Of a stretch of 64,000 nucleotides of DNA, positions 36,112 to 45,143 are shown piece after piece (within the stretch, counting starts at the first letter, position 1; each line of letters starts with the position of its first letter). Position numbers and translations under genes: made by a program. The notes beneath the pieces are model-generated. The model was not told where the DNA came from, ran no database searches, and worked only from the letters and a program-made list of their open reading frames with translations. Location of the stretch: positions 33,132 through 97,131 of the forward strand of contig NZ_NPKJ01000022.1 of assembly GCF_002284575.1 (NCBI RefSeq), written 5' to 3'. Source of the DNA: Mesorhizobium temperatum (lineage in GTDB: Bacteria; Pseudomonadota; Alphaproteobacteria; Rhizobiales; Rhizobiaceae).

Positions 36112-36834
36112 ATGGCAGAGAATGGCGCTGAGGTTCGGGTCAAACAGCTGAACAAAATACGTTTATTTCGGCAATTTGGGCAAGATACTCTTAGTGAAAT
36201 GGCGAAAGCAGCCATCCTAAGGAGGGTTCCAAAGAATAAAGTTTTAACTCATCTTGGCGACATACCGCGTTATATTTACTACATAATTCACGGAAAAGTT
36301 CGTCTTAGTGTTCCCCTCTCAGACGGCCGAGAATTCATCTTTTCCGATCTTGGTCCCGGTGACACTTTCGACTTGACTAGATTGTTCATCGCGCGACACA
36401 GTAACATGAACGCTGCGTCAGTTGTGGACAGCGACTTGCTCCAAATCGAAGCAGCTTTCATGGCTAGTGTCTTCGACAAGCACCCAGATCTCGCACTGAA
36501 GGTGATCCCGTACTTATGCCAAGCAACGCACGACGCGCAAGAGCGAGTGATCCACAGTGCGTCCAGTGCCCTATCCATTCGATTGGCGAGCACGCTCTTG
36601 CGATTGACTGAGACCCCGCACAGCACGGCTACCGTGAATGGAGCTCTGAGCATCCACATTTCGCAGACCGACCTCGCGGCAATGATCCCGGCGTCTCGAG
36701 CGAAAGTGAATCGTTGCCTGAGAGAATGGGAACGGCGGTATCTGACCCAATACGACCACGGCTCGCTGACAATTCTCAATCGCACCGCATTAGAGTCTGT
36801 TGCTCTTGGCTACTCGCGTTTGATCGTTCAATGA
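36112..36834 (+). CDS. Crp/Fnr-family transcriptional regulator
   Basis: A 240-residue regulator from the ATG at 36112, which follows a strong GGGAGAGGGAGCC ribosome site; the frame is open further upstream. Residues about 15-125 form a cyclic-nucleotide-type sensor domain (RVPKNKVLTHLGDIPRYIYYIIHGKVRLS, then DLGPGDTFDLTRLF). Residues about 150-225 form a winged helix with ISQTDLAAMIPASRAKVNRCL as recognition helix. No Fnr-type cysteine cluster is evident, so the signal is probably a small ligand. Its own promoter is module D, copies of which precede three other polysaccharide transcription units, so it is a candidate regulator of them all, itself included. Confidence 0.85.
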   Translation: MAENGAEVRVKQLNKIRLFRQFGQDTLSEMAKAAILRRVPKNKVLTHLGDIPRYIYYIIHGKVRLSVPLSDGREFIFSDLGPGDTFDLTRLFIARHSNMNAASVVDSDLLQIEAAFMASVFDKHPDLALKVIPYLCQATHDAQERVIHSASSALSIRLASTLLRLTETPHSTATVNGALSIHISQTDLAAMIPASRAKVNRCLREWERRYLTQYDHGSLTILNRTALESVALGYSRLIVQ

Positions 36835-37149
36835 TGCCTTTCCCGTGTGCTCGGCATCTCCACGCCATCCTCCGGGAAGATAATGAACCGGAAGTGGTGC
36901 CGGTCGTGCTCGGATCGCTCGGTAAAGTCCTTACGTCGGCGTCGTAGGTCGCCGCACCGGACATGTGCGCCTTCCTAGGTAACGAGACACCGCTCACTGC
37001 CGTGCAGACTGCGTCGACTGCGCCCGAGATTGGACGATGGCACGCACCAGGGCACCGCCTCTTTGCTGTGCTCGGCGCGACTTTGCTGTTGGAGAATCCG
37101 GGACTACACTATCGTCGGCTCCGCCCATGTACCTCACGTCGGGGGAAGA
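36835..37149. other. Gap without recognisable gene
   Basis: About 315 bases with only short frames; no motif recognised. Confidence 0.3.
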
Positions 37150-37443
37150 ATGGATCTGCAAGCCTTCAGAAATTCGATTGCGAAATCGCAACCGCCCGCC
37201 GGCTTGAGCCCTGCCCTGCAGGCGCTGTGGTGGGATGCGAAGGGCGATTGGGATAAGGCGCACGAGCGCGCACAGGTGCGCGACGATACGGCGGGTATGC
37301 GCGTGCATGCCTACCTGCATCGCAAGGAAGGCGATCAATCGAATGCGGAATATTGGTATCGTCGCTGCAACGCCGCGCCGTCGATCTTGACGCTTGATGA
37401 GGAATGGCAAGAGTTGGCGCGTGCACTTTTGGGGCAAAGCTGA
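37150..37443 (+). CDS. Conserved hypothetical protein (about 97 residues)
   Basis: A small acidic-to-neutral soluble protein opening MDLQAFRNSIAKSQPPAGLSPALQALWWDAKGDWDKAHE and containing VHAYLHRKEGDQSNAEYWYRRC. I recognise this pattern as a widespread rhizobial conserved hypothetical protein, with no known function. The alternating helices look TPR-like (one to two helical hairpins). The ATG has GGGGGAAG just upstream. It is not obviously linked to its neighbours. Confidence 0.7.
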   Translation: MDLQAFRNSIAKSQPPAGLSPALQALWWDAKGDWDKAHERAQVRDDTAGMRVHAYLHRKEGDQSNAEYWYRRCNAAPSILTLDEEWQELARALLGQS

Positions 37444-37694
37444 CGCCTTCCGCACGCCAAGTCTGGTTTTGGCCGCGATCCCGTCGTCGTATGCACGTTT
37501 TTCTACGATGCTATGCCTATCGACGATTCTGGGCTTGCAGGCCTAGATGAGGGCAGGGGCTACGCTAGCTCCTGATTTTGATCAGCAAGCGGCACGGCGA
37601 GCTCGGCATCTGCGGCTCGGCGCCGCAGTGGCGCGAAAAGGGTACGTGGACCGCTCGCTGTGCAAACTGAAACTCGCGATGTGAGGAGTTCGCC

Positions 37695-38669
37695 ATGTTT
37701 CGTACGATTGCGTCGGCGCTGTTCGTCGCGCTGCTCTGCTCGGTGGTCGCGCGTGCCGCCGCGGAGAAAGTCCGCTACTATCCTGTTCCGGAGGGCGCCG
37801 GCCCGCACGATGTCGCTCCGGCGCCGGATGGCTCCGTATGGTACACCGCCCAGGGACAAGGCGCGCTTGGGCGGCTCGATCCTGATACAGGCGCGGTCAA
37901 GCACATCACCCTTGGCGACGGCTCGGCGCCGCACGGGGTGATCGTTGGTGGTCCCGACGGCGCCGCCTGGGTGACCGACGGCGGCCTCAACGCCATCGTG
38001 CGCGTCGATCCTGAGACGGAAGCGGTGAAGGCCTTTCCGCTCCCCGAGGGGCACGGCAACGCGAACCTCAACACCGGTTCCTTCGACAAGGACGGGAGGC
38101 TCTGGTTCACTGGGCAGGACGGCATTTACGGCAGGCTCGATCCGGCGAGCGGCAAGGTCGATGTTTGGAACGCGCCACGCGGTCGCGGCCCCTACGGGAT
38201 CACGACCACGCCGTCCGGTGAGGTCTACTACGCCTCGCTCGCCGGCAACCATATCGCCAGGATCGATGTCTCGACCGGCGAGGCTTCCCCGATCGACCCG
38301 CCGACCGCGGATCAGGGCGCCCGCCGCGTCTGGTCGGATTCCAAAGGCCGCATCTGGGTCAGCGAATGGAACGCCGGCCAGGTTAGCGTCTTCGATCCGG
38401 CAGCAAATGATTGGCGTAGCTGGAAGCTGCCCGGAGACGAGCCCCAGGCCTATGCCGTCTATGTCGATGAACGCGACAAGGTCTGGCTCACCGATTTCAG
38501 CGCGAACGCCATCGTCCGCTTCGACCCGGAAACGCAGACCTTCGCGAGCTTCCCGTCCGACCGCGACAACGCCAACGTGCGTCAGCTCAACGGGCGCTCC
38601 GGCGAGATATGGGGCGCGGAGTCCGGTACCGACCGCCTTATCGTGATCGAGACCGAAACGGGCAAATAA
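37695..38669 (+). CDS. Exported beta-propeller protein, virginiamycin B lyase (Vgb)-like
   Basis: A 324-residue secreted protein: signal peptide (about residues 1-22, ending ARAAA) and six to seven repeats of the type DGxxWYTxxxxxxxGRLDPxTG, the blade pattern of Vgb/SMP-30-type propellers. Known Vgb opens streptogramin B rings, but many periplasmic relatives have unrelated or unknown roles, so antibiotic resistance should not be assumed. The ATG is preceded by a GAGGAG ribosome site. No clear link to the polysaccharide genes. Confidence 0.78.
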   Translation: MFRTIASALFVALLCSVVARAAAEKVRYYPVPEGAGPHDVAPAPDGSVWYTAQGQGALGRLDPDTGAVKHITLGDGSAPHGVIVGGPDGAAWVTDGGLNAIVRVDPETEAVKAFPLPEGHGNANLNTGSFDKDGRLWFTGQDGIYGRLDPASGKVDVWNAPRGRGPYGITTTPSGEVYYASLAGNHIARIDVSTGEASPIDPPTADQGARRVWSDSKGRIWVSEWNAGQVSVFDPAANDWRSWKLPGDEPQAYAVYVDERDKVWLTDFSANAIVRFDPETQTFASFPSDRDNANVRQLNGRSGEIWGAESGTDRLIVIETETGK

Positions 38670-38762
38670 AGCAAAAGAGGTCGAGGCAACGACGAAGGGC
38701 AATTGCGCGAAGAGACCGCATGTCAGCGACTATCTTTTGACATCGCGTAGGGAGATGCCGCT

Positions 38763-39620
38763 CTACACGAAGAGAAAATCGCTGTTCGAGATGCTTGCAA
38801 CGAGGACACCGTTTAGTGAAAGCATGTCACTGGTGGAGAAGACGACCAGCGTGTCGCTCCCGACCTGCCGGAGTTCGCTGTAGTTTTGGTATCCTGAAAT
38901 CTCCAGGAGATCATCGCCGGAAAGGTCGAAGTCGGTGATGGTGTCGTGGCCATCGCCGGCGGCGAAGACGAAGCTGTCGTTTCCCGTTCCGCCGGTGAGG
39001 ATATCGGTGCCAAGACCACCGACGAGCCGGTCCGACCCGCCTCGGCCGTCCAGCCGATCTGCGCCGCCGAGGCCTTCGAGCGTGTTCGCTGCGCCGTTGC
39101 CCACCATGGTGTTGGCGAGCCCGTTGCCCTTTCCCGCCAGATTGGCAGCCGACCTCAGGAAGAGGTTTTCGACGTTGTCGGCCAGGGTCCAGTTTAGATA
39201 GGCGTGCGTCTCGTCGAAGCCGCCATTGGTCTCTTCGATGGTTTTGTCACCGGCGTTGTCGACATAGTAGACGTCATCACCCGCGCCGCCGACAAGCGTG
39301 TCGGCGCCCGCTTTTCCGTTCAAGATGTCGCTGCCGTCCATTCCATAAATGACGTCCGCACCGGAACCGCCGGTAAGCGTATTGTTGCCGTCGTCCCCTA
39401 CGATTGACCCCGGCGGCGGCTCATCGAGTGGATCGATCCAGACGAAATCCGAACTGCTCAAGGAGGTTCTAGCTACGTCTTTCAGGAGAACAGTGTCACT
39501 GTCGGAAAAGACGACCAGCGTGTCGCTCCCGACCTGCCGGAGTTCGCTGTAGTTTTGGTATCCAGAAATCTCCAGGAGATCATCGCCGGAAAGGTCGAAG
39601 TCGGTGATGGCCGTGGCCGG
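38763..39620 (-). pseudogene. C-terminal RTX half of a frameshifted SGNH-RTX protein
   Basis: Continuation of the gene starting at 40908, in another frame after a 7-base loss near 39605-39625. It encodes glycine-aspartate RTX nonapeptides (GGxGxDxx) that would bind calcium, ending SISNSDFLFV, a hydrophobic tail typical of type I secretion substrates. Within it, 38839-39308 is a near copy of 39507-39967, including an internal copy of the terminal DFxF signal (LSSSDFVWID). If the frameshift is real, the secreted enzyme loses its export signal. Confidence 0.75.
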
Positions 39621-40908
39621 CGGTGAAGACGAAGCTGTCGTTTCCCGTTCCGCCGGTGAGGACATCGGCGCCGAGACCTCCGACGAGCCGGTCCGATCCG
39701 CCCCGGCCATCCAGCCGATCGACGCCGCCGAGGCCTTCGAGCGTGTTCGCTCCGCCGTTGCCCACCATGGCGTTGGCGAGCCCGTTGCCTTTTGCCGCCA
39801 GATTGGCAGCCGGCCTCAGGAAGAGGTTTTCGACGTTGTCGGCCAGGGTCCAGTTTTTATAAGCATGCGTTTCGTCAATGCCGCCATTGGTCGCCTCGAT
39901 GGTTTTGTCACCGGCATTGTCGACATAGTAGACGTCGTTACCCGTGCCGCCGACAAGCGTGTCGGCGCCGACCCCGCCGATGAGTTGGTCGGAGCCGCCG
40001 CGGCCCTCCAGCAAATCATCGCCCGCCAGCCCATCCAGCACGTTGGCTCCCTCGTTTCCGCCGAGTTGGTCGGCAAAGGAAGACCCTGTAAGATTTTCAA
40101 TGCTGGTGAAGGTATCGCGGTCTCTTCCGATGCCGGTCCCGTCCAGCCTGAAGTGTTCCTCCAGGGCATCTATCCAGTGCGCGGCGATTTTCGCATAGCC
40201 ATCGGCAGTCGGATGCAGTCCGCTGTCAAGCGGCGGTGCTGTGATGTCATCTGGTGTCAGATCACGCATGTCGACAAAGATGACCTTATGCCCTTGGACG
40301 GCCAGTTCAGAGATCAGACCGGGCATTGCATCGTTGTAGGCGTCGACGCGGTCTGCACGCGCTTGTGACTGTTGGCCGACGCGAACGGGAGGCAAGGATC
40401 CGACGAAGACGGTTAAAGCGGGATCGCTGGAGGTCAGGCTGAGCAAAAGGGTGCGCAGATCCTGCAGCATTGTTGGCACGCTATCGGTCGAGCTGTCATT
40501 TGTTCCGGCGATCAGCAGCACGGCGTCGGGTTTCGTAGCTGCCACAACATCGTTGTCGATGCCGTTCAGTTGATTGAGCGTCCAGTTGCGGTGACCTTCG
40601 TGATCCCGATCGCCCATGCTGGCGGGGCCGTTGGACGAGGAACCGACGAAGTCGATCTTCACATTGAGTGCGTCCAACTGTTCCAGCATGTACTTCCGAT
40701 ATCCGCCGCTTTCGGTATCGGAAGAGCTCGCGATCACTCCATATGTAATGGAATCGCCCAGCGGCAGTATCGACAGCAACTTGTAAGCATGACCGGAAGC
40801 CAAATCGGCGATGACTCCACGGGACGAAGCGCCGTAAGTGACTGCGTCTGAACCGGCACCGCCGGCGAAAGCGTCTGGACGGCTGCTATCATAGAACACC
40901 GTCATAGT
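39580..40908 (-). CDS. SGNH hydrolase with RTX repeats (N-terminal part, frameshifted downstream)
   Basis: From the ATG at 40908 (GGTGGAG ribosome site) it encodes an N-terminal cap, then an SGNH esterase/lipase-like domain with PLGDSITYG (catalytic Ser), IAGTNDSS (Asn block) and SGLHPTADGYAKIA (Asp-His block). RTX repeats (GADTLVGGTGNDVYYVD and similar) follow. The frame ends at 39580 in a non-repeat tail (GHHRLRPFRR), whereas the homologous repeat downstream reads GHDTITDFDLSGDD; this marks a frameshift. Expected role if intact: a calcium-dependent, type I-secreted esterase acting on polysaccharide or lipid esters. Confidence 0.8.
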   Translation of the reverse strand, partial: TMTVFYDSSRPDAFAGGAGSDAVTYGASSRGVIADLASGHAYKLLSILPLGDSITYGVIASSSDTESGGYRKYMLEQLDALNVKIDFVGSSSNGPASMGDRDHEGHRNWTLNQLNGIDNDVVAATKPDAVLLIAGTNDSSTDSVPTMLQDLRTLLLSLTSSDPALTVFVGSLPPVRVGQQSQARADRVDAYNDAMPGLISELAVQGHKVIFVDMRDLTPDDITAPPLDSGLHPTADGYAKIAAHWIDALEEHFRLDGTGIGRDRDTFTSIENLTGSSFADQLGGNEGANVLDGLAGDDLLEGRGGSDQLIGGVGADTLVGGTGNDVYYVDNAGDKTIEATNGGIDETHAYKNWTLADNVENLFLRPAANLAAKGNGLANAMVGNGGANTLEGLGGVDRLDGRGGSDRLVGGLGADVLTGGTGNDSFVFTAGHGHHRLRPFRR

Positions 40909-40948
40909 ATTTTCTCCACCTGGCAAAGCTTCTCGCGGGCATCACCGC

Positions 40949-41362
40949 CTAGGCCGCGCAGCAGAAAGGCTCGAGATCGTCATAGCTGATCGGCCAGTCG
41001 AGACCGATGCCGCAGAGGCCTTTCAGCCTGAAGTCGTTAGTATGGAATGGCGGCGTCTGCCCGAACCCGCAGTTGGTTCCGCCTGTCAGGCCGATCGTGT
41101 AATTCCACGGTCTGCCGGAGTAGGTGTCCTCGTCCCGGATATTGCTGTCTGCGCCTCGTTCGAGCTGCCGATCATCCGTGTTGTGGCGCCCCCATTCGAG
41201 GACGAGAACGCGAGCTTTCCTCCGTCCGACGAACGGGTGCAGGAAAAAGGCTGAATCGAAGCCAGCGTCGATCACGACGATATCATGGTGCTCGTTGGCG
41301 ACCTGTTTGGCCCGGGTGTCGAGTACCATTGTCCATGGCCTCTTCAGCCACTGACCCCGCAC
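40949..41362 (-). pseudogene. GMC oxidoreductase N-terminal remnant
   Basis: About 110 residues of a GMC-type FAD enzyme: HDIVVIDAGFDSAFF (damaged dinucleotide fold; the usual GxGxxG is lost), ARVLVLEWGRH, and NYTIGLTGGTNCGFGQTPPFH. It ends at DLEPFCCAA with a stop, 400 or more residues short. Non-functional. Confidence 0.75.
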
Positions 41363-41813
41363 CTGACGCCGATGCGATTGGCTTCCTGCAGGTCAGCGAG
41401 ACAATTCAATGTTGCGTCGCACTCTTAGGCACTGCAACATAATATTTGCCACTACTTTGGGTAGTTAGGCAACATTTTTTTGAGCCTCCAAGTACCCCGG
41501 CTCGACACCGGGCATGGTGACGAGGGCTGGGGCGATCGCTGTTGCGGTATTGTACCTAGATTTGCGACAGGTCGGCAATTTAACGCGGGCATTTATCGAC
41601 AATTGGTGTAATTGCGCGCGCGCATTGAGCCAGGGGCATCTTGAACTTTCGTCGTTGCCTGTGCGTTTAGGTTGTAGTACGCGTCCTATTGCAGTGCAGC
41701 AATATCCCGACCGCAATGTGCGGCCGCGTGAGGGCTCATCCCGTCACCGGAAAGGTGAGCACCGAAAACCGAAGAGGTGAGGCGAAAATTCCGGAAGACG
41801 GGAGAAGCATGGT
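41363..41813. other. Gap without recognisable gene
   Basis: About 450 bases with no supportable gene. A run of seven T's occurs near 41474. The last 20 bases hold a GGGAGAAGCATGGT ribosome region for the following gene. Confidence 0.3.
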
Positions 41814-43534
41814 ATGAGCATCGGAGCGGGCAGCGCCCCGCCTTGGCCGTCAGTCGCCATCGAGCGTTCACCCGTTGAGCGCTGTGTCCTTGCAGCCCTT
41901 CTTTTTTTCCCATTTCTGTGCGGGCTCGTTCCGATCCTGCTCTACCAAAAGGCGGCATCCCGCGTGGCGTGGCACGATCCTGCCTTTGCCACGGCCAGCG
42001 CCTTCGGGTTGGCTCTACTATGCTGCCTTTTTTCATTCGTGCGCTATCCCGCCGAGGCGCGGGCTGCGCGAATTATCGTCGTCGGCCTGGCGATAACGCT
42101 GGGCCTCTTCAGCTTCGGGCTTGGAGACGAACTCGGCATTGCCGACGCAGCTCGCGCCGACGCGTTGGGCAATGTACTTATCTATTCTCGCCTGATCGCG
42201 CTTGTGGCGGCCCTTTTTCGATCCTGCGGCCATCTTTTGCCATTTTCCCGATGGTCTATTTCGCCTTCCACAAGGATGTCACACGGGCAGTTTCCGGTGC
42301 TGCGGAACTTGGCCGCAACGACTATGCGCCCTTGATTGAGGCCGGTCTCTTCCTGGCCTGTGGCCTGTTGGCCCTTGGCCTGCTGCAGAGTTTGAGCCGG
42401 CTGAAGCTCTTCACCAGGAACCGGCCCAGCCTTAACGAACTCGGAACCAGGGATTTCGCGGCCCAAGCTGCCGGCATACTGCTGCTTGCCGGGATCGGCG
42501 CCCATTTTGGCAACTACTTCATGTCCGGGATGGCCAAGGTCACTCTTGACGGAGGGCCTATGAGCTGGATGCTCGAGAACCCGACCAGTTCCATAATGCT
42601 GGCCGGGTACAGTTTAGGCGCGGCCCCGTTGGGCTTTTCCGAATCCCTGCTCGCTCTTGCTTATCAAGCATTCAGGGCGGTCCAGATTCCGATGAATGTC
42701 GTTATCCTTGCTGCGCAGCTTCTATGCTTTCTCGCGTTTTTGCGCCGGCGATGGCTCATCGGACTGACCGCGTTCTTCGATATCATGCATGTCGGGATCT
42801 TCCTTCTGAGCGGCGCTCTTTTTCTGCACTGGATCATCTTGAACAGTCTGATCGTCGCGGCTCTGACGAGAATGAAGGAAAATTCGTTTTCCACAATTGC
42901 CATCGTAACCGGGATTCTCGTTACCATATTCGGCCACGCGGTCTTTTATAACGCGCGGCTCGGCTGGTACGATTCAAGGCAAATCCGGCAAGCACATTTC
43001 GAGGCCCTCACGAAAGAAGGTGACTGGGTGCGGGTCGCGCCGAGCTTTTTTCGCGACGCCTCCTATCTGCTCTATGGCCGTCACTTCGGCTATCAGGAAT
43101 ATCGTCGTGAATCCGGCCACGTTCCGACCTCAGCTTGGGGCCAGATCGGGATCAGGCAGGTGCAGCCAAAGTCGTCGGACGTTGTCTCGTCCAACTATGA
43201 GGTCATGAAGCTTACCAAAGAGTGCGCCTATCCAGTCGAACTGCCAATCACGCCGCCTGACTACGATGCGGCCCGACCGACGCCGTTTATTCTTGGACAG
43301 CACAATCGCGCCGCGAACTTGGCGAACTCGGCTATTGCGGTCGGTTACAACTTCTATCCACACCATCATTATTCCATGCCGTTCCTGCACCACGCTTTTG
43401 AGGCGTTGGAGCCTCGATACATCGTGGCGTATCGATACCTGGTCGATACCGTCTGCCTGGATGTCGCAGACGGCAAGGTTGTGCGGCGGGTCATGGCCCA
43501 GACATTGGGGCCCAAAATCGATGTCCGCCAGTGA
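41814..43534 (+). pseudogene. Frameshifted multi-pass membrane protein of unknown function
   Basis: Two overlapping frames appear to be one gene of about 570 residues. The first (41814 to about 42215) gives four or so hydrophobic helices; at the CCCTTTTTCG tract (about 42210) hydrophobicity moves to the next frame (SILRPSFAIFPMVYFAFHK), which continues to 43534. The second part has about six further helices, with HFGNYFMSGMAKV and FDIMHVGIFLLSGALF, then a soluble C-terminal domain of about 200 residues (ending KIDVRQ). It loosely recalls HTTM-type vitamin K carboxylase-like membrane proteins, but I cannot assign it. The frameshift may be a homopolymer sequencing error. Confidence 0.6.
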
Positions 43535-43721
43535 ATCCGGGCGCAGCGGACGTTTCAGCACGCGAGTTTTGACCATAAGGCAGCACCAGTTTCCACGCTC
43601 GCAATCCTTGCCCCTGAGGCTGGTCCAAAATTGCCACGGAAGTTGAATTTCATTCCCTAGGCAGCCCGTCATAATAAGGCCGGCGGCGGCATTACCAGCA
43701 TGTCTCGAGGAGGAGATAAAA

Positions 43722-45065
43722 ATGCGGCTCATTAGCCCTTTTGTTTTTACGGATAGAGTTTCATCGGTGCTTTCTGCCGCGGCAGGGAGGAAACGGCGTC
43801 GACGTCAGACTATCCTGATATGTGCAGCTGTGGCGGCCGGTTCCGCGATCGCAGGTTTTTCGGCACAAGGTGCGGAAACGGGAGACTGGATCACCACTTG
43901 GGCTGCCACACCTGCTCCGCGCTGGTCGGATGATCTTCCTGCGCCTTTCGGAGTGCCGGAGGTGCTGGAGAATCAGACCGTGCGCCAAGTTGCCCGCATC
44001 AGTGTTGGCGGCAATAGCGTCCGGGTCGTGCTGTCGAATGCGTTCGGCGACAAGCCGCTGACTATCGGCGCCGGCAGCGTGGGAATAGCGGGCAAGGACG
44101 GCGAGGTCGACCAGGCGACCCTGAAGCCCCTAACCTGGGGCGGCAAGAGTTCTGTGGTCGTTCCGCCGGGAGCCCCGATCCTCAGCGACCCCGTCGCCCT
44201 CCCGGCAGAAGCGCTTTCCGACATCTCGGTCAGCATTTTCCTGCCGAAGAAGACGGCGCTCTCGTCGGTGCATTGGGACGGTGTGCAAACCGCCTACATC
44301 TCCGGCCCGGGCAATTTCACAAACGACGCAGCGTTCAAGGCTGAAAGCACGCTCAAATCGCGCCTATTTCTGAGCGATATTTGGGTTGACGCCGCGCCGG
44401 AATCCCAGGCGATCGTGTTTTTCGGCGATTCCATCACGGATGGGAATTGCTCGACTCCCGACGCCAACAATCGCTGGCCAGACCATGTCGCCAGGCGATT
44501 GCAGGAGGCCAACCGCAAGGTCGCGGTGGTTAACGAAGCCTTTTCGGGCAATCGGGTGTTGACCGACGGTATGGGTGTCAATGCTCTGGCACGTTTCGAT
44601 TCTGATATCCTGAGCCATCCCAAGGTCTCGACCGTCGTCGTAATGATGGGCATCAACGATATCGGCTGGCCCGGCGAAAATGCAATCACGCCGGACGACA
44701 AGGAACCGACTGCCGAAGAGATTATCACCGGATACAAACAGCTCATCGACCGCGCGCATGCCGATGGCGTACGCATTGTAGGCGCGACGTTGACCCCTTT
44801 TGCCGACACCTTCAAAGGACTTCCTACCGAGGGTTACTACACACCAGAGAAGGAAAAGATACGCGTCGCTGTAAACGAATGGATACGCACCGGCGGTGGC
44901 TTCGATGGCGTGATCGACTTCGACAAGGCGATGGAAGACCCGGGCAAGCCCGGATACCTGCGCGACGACTACGACTGCGGCGATAACCTCCATCCCAACG
45001 ACGCGGGATACAAGGCGATGGCGGACGCGGTCGATCTCGATCTCCTATTGGGTCCAGCTAAATAG
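43722..45065 (+). CDS. Exported SGNH/GDSL-family hydrolase
   Basis: A 447-residue protein with a basic N-terminus and a signal or anchor helix (about residues 29-47), then a beta-rich N-terminal domain and an SGNH domain. Motifs: FFGDSITDG (catalytic Ser in block I), MMGINDIGWPG (block III Asn) and DNLHPNDAGYKAM (block V Asp-His). Family role: esterase, often deacetylating plant or bacterial polysaccharides (XynE/acetyl-xylan-esterase-like). A GAGGAGG ribosome site precedes the ATG. It is convergent with sctU, with a hairpin between. Confidence 0.83.
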   Translation: MRLISPFVFTDRVSSVLSAAAGRKRRRRQTILICAAVAAGSAIAGFSAQGAETGDWITTWAATPAPRWSDDLPAPFGVPEVLENQTVRQVARISVGGNSVRVVLSNAFGDKPLTIGAGSVGIAGKDGEVDQATLKPLTWGGKSSVVVPPGAPILSDPVALPAEALSDISVSIFLPKKTALSSVHWDGVQTAYISGPGNFTNDAAFKAESTLKSRLFLSDIWVDAAPESQAIVFFGDSITDGNCSTPDANNRWPDHVARRLQEANRKVAVVNEAFSGNRVLTDGMGVNALARFDSDILSHPKVSTVVVMMGINDIGWPGENAITPDDKEPTAEEIITGYKQLIDRAHADGVRIVGATLTPFADTFKGLPTEGYYTPEKEKIRVAVNEWIRTGGGFDGVIDFDKAMEDPGKPGYLRDDYDCGDNLHPNDAGYKAMADAVDLDLLLGPAK

Positions 45066-45074
45066 GTCGCTGCT

Positions 45075-45125
45075 GACCTTGCCGCGCTGTTCAGGCATTG
45101 CGGCAAGGTCGGTTCGCGCCTTTTT
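45075..45125. terminator. Candidate bidirectional terminator between convergent genes
   Basis: An 11-bp perfect stem (GACCTTGCCGC at 45075 pairing with GCGGCAAGGTC at 45100) with a 14-base loop. A T5 run follows ten bases later on the plus strand. It separates the SGNH gene from sctU. Confidence 0.5.
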
Positions 45126-45143
45126 GCCCCAATCTTGCCTGCC

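Noticed and set aside
37695..38669. Reading the Vgb-like gene as an antibiotic resistance lyase
   Set aside because: Many exported propellers share this repeat pattern; nothing here shows streptogramin activity.
41465..41716. 83-codon minus-strand frame in the gap before the membrane protein
   Set aside because: No motif, no ribosome site and low-complexity ends; kept as unexplained gap.
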